Both the position numbers and the translations under genes were made by a program. From assembly GCA_937926755.1 (NCBI GenBank), contig CALBBA010000050.1, forward strand, positions 1 through 5,974: a stretch of 5,974 nt of DNA, in the 5' to 3' direction. The DNA comes from an uncultured Collinsella sp. GTDB taxonomy: Bacteria; Actinomycetota; Coriobacteriia; Coriobacteriales; Coriobacteriaceae. Under the pieces are notes generated by a model. It saw only the letters and a program-made list of their open reading frames with translations. It did no database searches and was not told the origin of the DNA. Each line of letters starts with the position of its first letter. The first letter of the stretch is position 1. Below are positions 1 to 4,210 of the stretch, in pieces.

Positions 1-78
1 AACGATATGGCACCGTGGGGACACATGTATGTCAATCCTGGTCTAACAGAGCCTTATTTAATCCCCGTCCCAGAAAAA

Positions 79-378
79 TCACTGGTGGTTGACGGGAGCG
101 CCGCAGTTTTGGCAGAAGGAGGCATTTGTCTCCAGCTTTGAGCCACACTGAGCGCAAAAATAAGTAGGCTCAACTGGCTGAGCATCATCGACCGCGGTCG
201 GCGTCTGCTGAAGCGGTGGAACCTGCTGCGCGGGAGGCATTTGCTGGTACGGATTGGACTGCGGAGGCTGAGGCTTGTTCGACGATTCCTTGTTCAAGAT
301 AACGGCAAAGGCGACAGCCGCGACACCACCAAACACAACTAGCAAAATGAGAAGATCGAATACCCTAAGGCCTATCAT
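79..378 (-). CDS. Membrane-anchored zinc-ribbon protein, 99 aa
   Basis: This is a small protein of unknown function with a clear three-part layout. Residues 7-29 form one hydrophobic membrane segment. Residues 31-72 are a Pro/Gln-rich flexible linker containing several PP and QQ pairs. Residues 75-92 form a C-terminal zinc ribbon with two CxxCG knuckles (Cys75, Cys78, Cys89, Cys92). No signal peptidase or lipobox site is visible, so it should stay in the membrane; the ribbon is probably cytoplasmic, as is usual for such domains, but topology is inferred. The ATG is supported by GAGGAG at 389-394, 10 nt upstream, and an in-frame TGA lies just upstream of the start. It is divergent from the DJ-1 gene with a gap of about 200 bp and has no partner gene on its own strand inside the window. 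Short 'zinc-ribbon domain-containing protein' genes like this are common in Gram-positive bacteria. The gene call is firm; the role is unknown. Confidence 0.85.
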   Translation of the reverse strand: MIGLRVFDLLILLVVFGGVAAVAFAVILNKESSNKPQPPQSNPYQQMPPAQQVPPLQQTPTAVDDAQPVEPTYFCAQCGSKLETNASFCQNCGAPVNHQ

Positions 379-388
379 CGCACATCAG

Positions 389-394
389 CTCCTC
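389..394 (-). promoter_or_regulatory. Ribosome binding site of the zinc-ribbon gene
   Basis: The minus strand reads GAGGAG here, 10 nt before the ATG at 378. The spacing is slightly long but acceptable, and no other in-frame start lies between it and an upstream stop. Confidence 0.6.
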
Positions 395-421
395 ATGTAG
401 CGAAAGATGACGGATGCCGAG

Positions 422-427
422 ATTTTA
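422..427 (-). promoter_or_regulatory. Possible -10 box for the zinc-ribbon gene
   Basis: The minus strand reads TAAAAT (5 of 6 against TATAAT) about 45 nt upstream of the start codon. I find no convincing -35 hexamer at 16-18 bp, so this is a weak call made because no better candidate is present in the gap. Confidence 0.25.
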
Positions 428-475
428 TCGCCGCACCGCAAGCCCCTCCTAGTGCGCAACACCCATCCACCCTGC

Positions 476-505
476 ATGATTTTCTGGGGCGAGGATCAAA
501 ATCAT
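476..505. repeat. Inverted repeat in the divergent intergenic region, possible operator
   Basis: ATGATTTT (476-483) and AAAATCAT (498-505) are perfect 8-bp reverse complements separated by 14 nt, so the half-site centres are 22 bp apart, about two helical turns. It lies between the divergent zinc-ribbon and DJ-1 genes. That arrangement fits a dimeric regulator site, but could also be a simple hairpin. No regulator is identified. Confidence 0.35.
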
Positions 506-541
506 TGGGGAATGGAGCGTGGCAAGCGTATGTCTTCGGGG

Positions 542-547
542 TATAAG
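542..547 (+). promoter_or_regulatory. Possible -10 box for the DJ-1/maf unit
   Basis: TATAAG lies 37 nt upstream of the DJ-1 start codon, with a poor -35 candidate (TGGCAA at 520-525, 16-bp spacer, 3 of 6 matches). It is the best plus-strand candidate in the gap, but weak. Confidence 0.3.
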
Positions 548-572
548 ACGGCTAATTGTATGCCGCTTTTTG

Positions 573-578
573 AAAGGA
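573..578 (+). promoter_or_regulatory. Ribosome binding site that fixes the DJ-1 gene start
   Basis: AAAGGA ends 6 nt before the ATG at 585. This decides between that ATG and the in-frame GTG at 519, which would add 22 residues unlike the family and has no comparable site. Confidence 0.75.
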
Positions 579-584
579 ACCCTT

Positions 585-1127
585 ATGCCCAGCGTTGCCG
601 TTCTTGCCGCCGATGGCTTTGAAACGATTGAATGCCTGACCATGGTCGATGTCATGCGTCGCGGCGGTGTGCGTGCCACGCTCGTCTCGATCATGCCCAC
701 GCGCGAGGTCGTAAGCTCGTTGCAGATTCCCGTAACTTGCGACGCACTCTTTGACGAGATTAACTTTGACGAGTACGACTGCGTCGTGCTGCCCGGCGGT
801 CTGCCCGGCGCCACCAACCTGCGCGCCGACCAGCGCGTCTGCGACGTAGTCTGTGAGTTCGCCGCGACCAAGCATGTTGCCGCCATCTGCGCCGCCCCGT
901 TTATCCTGGGCGAGCTTGACCTGCTCGAGGGACGCCACGCCACGTGCTTCCCCGGCTTTGAGAAGAGTTTCCCCGAGGGCGCCTATACCGGCGACAAGGT
1001 CACACACGACGGCAACATCATCACTGCCAGCGGCATGGCCCAGTCGCTCCCCTTTGCGCTTGAGCTGCTGCGTACGCTCGCCGGCGACAAGGCCGTCGAT
1101 AAGGTCGCCGAGGGCATTCAGCTATGA
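585..1127 (+). CDS. DJ-1/PfpI (YajL/ThiJ-type) family protein
   Basis: The product is 180 aa, the normal size for a single-domain DJ-1/YajL protein. Visible family marks are the N-terminal beta strand and acidic residue (VAVLAADGFETIE, with Glu16 aligning to the DJ-1 active-site Glu before VDVMRR), the LPGG turn at 69-72, the nucleophile elbow AAICAAP with Cys102, ATCFPGFE at 119-126 and TASG at 147-150. Family members are reported as cysteine-dependent glyoxalase III/deglycase or chaperone-like proteins; which activity applies here cannot be read from sequence. It is cytosolic, with no signal peptide. The start at 585 is chosen because the DJ-1 fold begins there and AAAGGA precedes it. Its stop overlaps the maf start (ATGA), so the two are almost certainly co-translated. 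Family assignment is secure; biochemical role is open. Confidence 0.93.
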   Translation: MPSVAVLAADGFETIECLTMVDVMRRGGVRATLVSIMPTREVVSSLQIPVTCDALFDEINFDEYDCVVLPGGLPGATNLRADQRVCDVVCEFAATKHVAAICAAPFILGELDLLEGRHATCFPGFEKSFPEGAYTGDKVTHDGNIITASGMAQSLPFALELLRTLAGDKAVDKVAEGIQL

Positions 1128-1705
1128 TTTTGGCTTCGCAATCACCGCGCCGCATCGAGTTGATGCGCGAGGCAGGCTATGACATTCGCATCATTCCTGC
1201 CGATATCGACGAAACGCCGTTTGATGGCGAGGCCCCGCTTACGCTCGTTGAACGCTTAGCACGCGCCAAAGCCGCCGCCGTTGCCGCCGAACATGCCGAG
1301 CCCAATGAGCTAACGGTCGCGGCCGACACCATCGTCACCTTTGACGGCAAGATTCTGGGCAAGCCGGCAACCGAGGACGAGGCGCGCACCATGCTCCGTG
1401 AGCTTTCGGGCCGCACGCACCAGGTCGCAACCGGCGTCTGCATCGTTAAAGCAGGCGATACGGCTGCCCCGCATGCCGCCGAGAGCCTGTCCTTTGTCGA
1501 TGTGACCGACGTAACGTTCTACGAGCTCACCGACGAGCAGATCGAGCACTACGTCGCCTCGGGTGAGCCCATGGACAAGGCCGGCGCCTACGGCATTCAG
1601 GGCACAGGAGGACGCATGCTCGTGCACGATATTTCGGGCGACTTCTATAACGTGGTGGGCCTACCCATCGCCCGCGTCGCGCGCGCGATTCAAAAACTCT
1701 CGTAA
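1124..1705 (+). CDS. maf: Maf family nucleotide pyrophosphatase (dTTPase/UTPase, YhdE type)
   Basis: The product is 193 aa, typical for Maf. Maf proteins hydrolyse nucleoside triphosphates to monophosphates plus PPi, with preference for dTTP/UTP or modified pyrimidines in the YhdE subgroup, and are linked to house-cleaning and septum control. Motifs in order: ASQSPRR (4-10) at the N-terminus, AADTIV (66-71) with catalytic Asp68, GKP (79-81), SGRTHQV (95-101), GEPMDKAGAYGIQG (147-160) and GDFYNVVGLP (172-181). The YGIQG motif favours the dTTPase/UTPase subgroup over YceF-type m7GTP pyrophosphatases. The ATG at 1124 overlaps the DJ-1 stop by 4 bp, with GAGGG at 1110-1114 as a possible ribosome site inside the upstream gene. 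No residue expected in the family appears missing. Confidence 0.95.
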   Translation: MILASQSPRRIELMREAGYDIRIIPADIDETPFDGEAPLTLVERLARAKAAAVAAEHAEPNELTVAADTIVTFDGKILGKPATEDEARTMLRELSGRTHQVATGVCIVKAGDTAAPHAAESLSFVDVTDVTFYELTDEQIEHYVASGEPMDKAGAYGIQGTGGRMLVHDISGDFYNVVGLPIARVARAIQKLS

Positions 1706-1713
1706 TTGCATCT

Positions 1714-1745
1714 GGCGCTGGGTATCCCCCGGCGCCTACAATTTT
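1714..1745 (+). terminator. Weak hairpin after maf, possible terminator
   Basis: GGCGC (1714-1718) pairs with GCGCC (1732-1736), with an inner GGG/CCC pairing, and is followed by TACAATTTT. The stem is short and interrupted and the T tract imperfect. It may end the DJ-1/maf transcript in the 101-bp gap before the peptidase, or may do nothing. Confidence 0.3.
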
Positions 1746-1795
1746 GGCGTACCGTACGGATCCCGACCGGGCACAAGGCGCGGCGGAAAACCGAT

Positions 1796-1800
1796 AGGAG
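1796..1800 (+). promoter_or_regulatory. Ribosome binding site of the P1 peptidase gene
   Basis: AGGAG lies 6 nt before the ATG at 1807, which is optimal spacing and supports that start. Confidence 0.75.
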
Positions 1801-1806
1801 TTAAAC

Positions 1807-2808
1807 ATGGATACACTGCTCGAGGCCATTGACGTCTGCGATGTCGATGGCTTTTGCTATGGCAACTATACGGACGAGGAGGCTGGCACCGGCTGCACCG
1901 TAATCGTGGCGCCCGAGGGTGCCACCGGTGGCGTTGACGTACGTGGTGGCGCCCCCGCTTCGCGTGAGACCGACCTGCTGCGTCCCGAAAACACCGTCGA
2001 TAAGGTCCACGCCGTCTGCCTTTCGGGCGGATCGGCCTTTGGCCTCGAGGCTGCAAGCGGCGTCGCTCGCGAGCTTGAGAGCCGCGGCATCGGCCTTCCC
2101 GTCGGCCCCACGCAGGTGCCTATCGTGTGCTCCAGCTGTATCTTCGACCTCGCCTTTGGTAACCCCACCGTTCGCCCTGACATTGAGGCCGGCATCGCCG
2201 CGGTGCGCGAAGCACTCGACCACACCCCCACCAGGCTCGAACAGGGCAACGTGGGCGCCGGCACGGGCGCTACCGTGGGTAAGCTCATGGGCCCCGCTAC
2301 CTGCATGAAGGCCGGCCTTGGCGCTGCCGCCGTGGCGCTCGGCCCCATCAAGGTGGGCGCCGTGGTCTCGGTCAACGCCTGCGGCAACGTTGTCGACCCC
2401 TTCACCGGCGAGTGGGTCGCCGGTATGCGCGCCGCAGCCGATAGCGACCAGATTGTCGACATGGAACTCGCAGCCTTTGCCGCCGCCGGATCCATGCAGA
2501 TGCCGCTCGACCGCACCAACACCACCATCAGCTGCATCGTCACCAACGTGGAACTCACTAAGGCACAAGCCACCAAGGTCTCCCAGATGGCCGCAGACGC
2601 CTACGCACACGCCATCCGCCCCACACACACCACCAACGACGGCGACACCATCTACACCCTCGCCAGCGGCAAACTGGGCGCCCAGGCAAGCGCCGCCGTT
2701 CCCCTAGACCTGCTGGGCATGCTCGCCGTAAGGGCCCTGGAAACCGCCATCGTAAACGGAGCCAAAACCGCAAAAACCTCCCACTGCATCCCCGGCGCCG
2801 CGAAGTAG
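1807..2808 (+). CDS. P1 family peptidase (MEROPS S58, DmpA/NylC-type Ntn hydrolase)
   Basis: The product is 333 aa, the normal size for this family of self-cleaving N-terminal-nucleophile hydrolases, which includes the aminopeptidase DmpA and the nylon-oligomer hydrolase NylC. Family landmarks: GTGCTVIVAPEGA (27-39), the glycine-rich VCLSGGSAFGLEAASG (70-85), GNVGAGTGATVGK (147-159) and DGDTIYTLASG (278-288). The likely autoprocessing site is Asn238-Thr239 in DRTNTT, matching the Asn-Thr junction of NylC rather than the Gly-Ser junction of DmpA. It would give chains of about 238 and 95 residues, with Thr239 as nucleophile. No signal peptide is seen, so it is probably cytosolic. The start is fixed by AGGAG at 1796-1800. 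It may be read from its own promoter or through from maf, 101 bp upstream. The natural substrate is unknown. Confidence 0.93.
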   Translation: MDTLLEAIDVCDVDGFCYGNYTDEEAGTGCTVIVAPEGATGGVDVRGGAPASRETDLLRPENTVDKVHAVCLSGGSAFGLEAASGVARELESRGIGLPVGPTQVPIVCSSCIFDLAFGNPTVRPDIEAGIAAVREALDHTPTRLEQGNVGAGTGATVGKLMGPATCMKAGLGAAAVALGPIKVGAVVSVNACGNVVDPFTGEWVAGMRAAADSDQIVDMELAAFAAAGSMQMPLDRTNTTISCIVTNVELTKAQATKVSQMAADAYAHAIRPTHTTNDGDTIYTLASGKLGAQASAAVPLDLLGMLAVRALETAIVNGAKTAKTSHCIPGAAK

Positions 2809-2819
2809 CCTAACCTGAC

Positions 2820-2944
2820 GGTTGCCCGGTGGGGCTTGGTTATGTTTGCTGCTCTACAGTCCTGGCTCGCACGAAGAGCACATTAAGTGCTCTTCGGCTC
2901 GTGCGGAACTCGCGACAAACATAACCAAGCCCCACCGGGCAACC
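2820..2944 (-). repeat. Long palindromic element S1 (structured repeat or RNA, unknown family)
   Basis: A perfect 29-bp terminal stem (2820-2848 with 2916-2944) encloses a nested core. Read on the minus strand, the core runs: a 5-nt loop side; AGTTC pairing with GGACT with one G-T wobble; CGCAC/GTGCG; a 5-nt bulge GAGCC on the 5' side; a 9-bp stem GAAGAGCAC/GTGCTCTTC; and loop TTAAT. AGCCA is bulged on the 3' side, and GTAGAGCAG forms the other side of the internal loop next to CAAAC. The minus strand is chosen because the wobble pair becomes a C-A mismatch on the other strand. The element begins 12 bp after the peptidase stop, so it is also the 3' structure of that transcript. No T tract follows, so it is not a standard terminator. 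Confidence 0.85.
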
Positions 2945-2978
2945 TACCAACCAAGTCTTTTCAGCCCAGGCCCCTGTG

Positions 2979-3011
2979 TACCGCGCGTCGAAGATCTTCA
3001 AATTCAAATAA
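2979..3011 (+). pseudogene. Remnant of the 3' end of a glycosyltransferase gene
   Basis: Read in frame, this stretch gives YRASKIFKFK then TAA. The neighbouring glycosyltransferase ends YRLASKIFKFN on the opposite strand. Seventeen bases (AAGATCTTCAAATTCAA, 2991-3007) are identical. The preceding codons differ only at third positions (CGC/CGT, GCG/GCC, TCG/TCA) plus one deleted Leu codon, the pattern expected of a diverged coding paralogue and not of a fresh DNA copy. Upstream of the Tyr codon the similarity stops. It has no start codon or upstream gene body and cannot be functional. Confidence 0.55.
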
Positions 3012-3036
3012 CCTGACAATCGATTCTTGTAGCAGA

Positions 3037-3146
3037 GGCCCCTTGGCCTTTAGTTTGATACAAGTTCCGCACGAGTCGGAAAGCACTTAATGTGCTTTCC
3101 GTGCGAGCAGGACTGTTCGCAGTAGCAAACTAAAGGCCAAGGGGCC
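3037..3146 (+). repeat. Long palindromic element S2 (structured repeat or RNA, same family as S1)
   Basis: A perfect 21-bp terminal stem (3037-3057 with 3126-3146) encloses the same core as S1, here on the plus strand. Parts in order: 5-nt loop side (3058-3062), AGTTC (3063-3067) pairing with GGACT (3110-3114), CGCAC (3068-3072) with GTGCG (3101-3105), bulge GAGTC (3073-3077), 9-bp stem GGAAAGCAC (3078-3086) with GTGCTTTCC (3092-3100), loop TTAAT (3087-3091), bulge AGCA (3106-3109), and an 11-nt loop side (3115-3125). The terminal stem sequence differs from S1 except for the closing GTTTG/CAAAC. It lies 32 bp downstream of the glycosyltransferase stop on the convergent transcript. Confidence 0.85.
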
Positions 3147-3178
3147 CAGTCAACCTATCAGCAGCGATTACTCGGCAG

Positions 3179-4210
3179 CTAGTTGAATTTGAAGATCTTT
3201 GAGGCAAGACGGTATAGGCCAAGCGTGGTTTTGTCTCCGGCCCGTCCGCGCAGATTGGTGAAGAACCCGACCACGCCGTAGCGGGCACGACGATACATGC
3301 GCTCGTCGTAGGCCTTCAAATCATTCCACAGCGTCTTTAGGCGCTCGTCGGCGCAATCTTCCTCGGAAAGCTTGGTCAGCACCGAGCAGATCGCCATCAT
3401 CATGGTGAAGTAGCCCATCATGTACGAACGCAGGCGCGACGACTCAACATCGCTGTACAAGTGGTACGAATCCATCATGATACGCGTAACACGGAACTGC
3501 TGGTCCAGACGCTTGACCATCGTGGCCTCGTTGACACTCTGGCCCTCGCGACCGATAAAGTAGCGGTAGAGGTCGATGTCGGCGTAGTACATGGTCTTGC
3601 AACGCGGCAGCGGCACGTAGGCGTAGATGTTGTCCACATAGAACGTGTGCGGCGGCATGGGAAGGTTGGACTCGCGCAGCACATCCGTGCGATAGCACAG
3701 GCTGTGCATGAGTAGGTTCTGGTCCAGGCGGAAATGACCGATCTGATCCCAAGAAAAGATCTTTTTGCGCGGCAGGGCAAATTTGTAGCCAATAGCGGTA
3801 TGCGTGCCCTCGTAAACCTTCTCGTACACGTAGTTCGAGATAAACAGGTCAACGCGCTGGTCGCGCTCTTCAAAGCCACGCAGAATCGACAGCATGGTCG
3901 AAAGGGCAGCACCGTCAAGCCAGTCGTCCGAATCAACAACCTTGTAGTAGGTGCCCTGCGCCTCGCGCAGACCCGAAAGGACGGCAATACCGTGACCGCC
4001 GTTCTCCTGGTGCACCGCGCGGATGATTCCAGGGTAACGGGCCTCCCACTCGTCGGCCTTGGCGGCCGTCTCGTCCTTGGAGCCGTCGTCCACCACGATA
4101 ATCTCGATATCGGTGGCGTAATTGCTCCCCTCCAAGATAGAGGTGATGCAATGGTCCATGTCCTTGGCGGCGTTATACGAGGGAATACCGAATGTTATGA
4201 CTTTATGCAT
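3179..4210 (-). CDS. Glycosyltransferase family 2 (GT-A fold)
   Basis: The product is 343 aa and transfers a sugar from a nucleotide donor to a glycan or lipid acceptor. The N-terminal GT-A domain is clear: IPSYN (9-13), VVDDGS (39-44), ENGGHG (69-74) and the metal-binding DSDDW (93-97). The C-terminal part (about 190-343) is less conserved and basic near its end. No transmembrane segment is seen, so it probably works at the inner face of the membrane. The ATG at 4210 is chosen because GT2 proteins begin just before the first beta strand. An in-frame ATG at 4228 would add 6 residues, and neither start has a good Shine-Dalgarno, which fits translational coupling. The start overlaps the end of glf by 8 bp, suggesting a glycan that contains or accepts galactofuranose. 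Donor and acceptor are not determined by sequence. Confidence 0.9.
   Translation of the reverse strand: MHKVITFGIPSYNAAKDMDHCITSILEGSNYATDIEIIVVDDGSKDETAAKADEWEARYPGIIRAVHQENGGHGIAVLSGLREAQGTYYKVVDSDDWLDGAALSTMLSILRGFEERDQRVDLFISNYVYEKVYEGTHTAIGYKFALPRKKIFSWDQIGHFRLDQNLLMHSLCYRTDVLRESNLPMPPHTFYVDNIYAYVPLPRCKTMYYADIDLYRYFIGREGQSVNEATMVKRLDQQFRVTRIMMDSYHLYSDVESSRLRSYMMGYFTMMMAICSVLTKLSEEDCADERLKTLWNDLKAYDERMYRRARYGVVGFFTNLRGRAGDKTTLGLYRLASKIFKFN

Larger units (their letters stand above)
2809..3178. other. 370-bp intergenic region between convergent genes
   Basis: This gap separates the plus-strand peptidase from the minus-strand glycosyltransferase. It contains no believable gene; short open frames across it are products of the palindromes. 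It holds two long palindromic elements (2820-2944, 3037-3146), a short remnant resembling the end of a glycosyltransferase gene (2979-3011), and matching flank words: TAACCTGAC at 2811-2819 and 3009-3017, CAACCTACCA at 2940-2949 and CAACCTATCA at 3151-3160. Confidence 0.9.

Noticed and set aside
1..78. TTGACA on the minus strand at 30-35 and an open plus-strand frame at the left edge
   Set aside because: No -10 box lies at proper spacing, and the frame has no start evidence and runs antisense into the zinc-ribbon gene. I see no supported feature in 1-78.
519..584. GTG start that would lengthen the DJ-1 protein by 22 residues
   Set aside because: The extra residues do not fit the family, which begins at the first beta strand, and AAAGGA is placed correctly for the ATG at 585.
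1737..1742. TACAAT as a -10 box for the peptidase gene
   Set aside because: At 17 bp upstream lies GGCGCT, not a -35 element, and the word sits in the tail of a hairpin.
2809..2949. Integron attC-like site (GCCTAAC at 2809-2815 before a long palindrome)
   Set aside because: The matching GTTAGGC end is absent, the palindrome is far too perfect in its terminal stem, and no integrase or cassette structure is seen.
2822..3090. Short plus-strand open frames across the palindromes (64 and 67 codons)
   Set aside because: They run through the hairpin arms, lack ribosome sites and have no recognisable protein features.
2820..3146. Retron or CRISPR interpretation of the repeats
   Set aside because: There is no reverse transcriptase or cas gene in the window, and two inverted copies without regular spacers are not an array.
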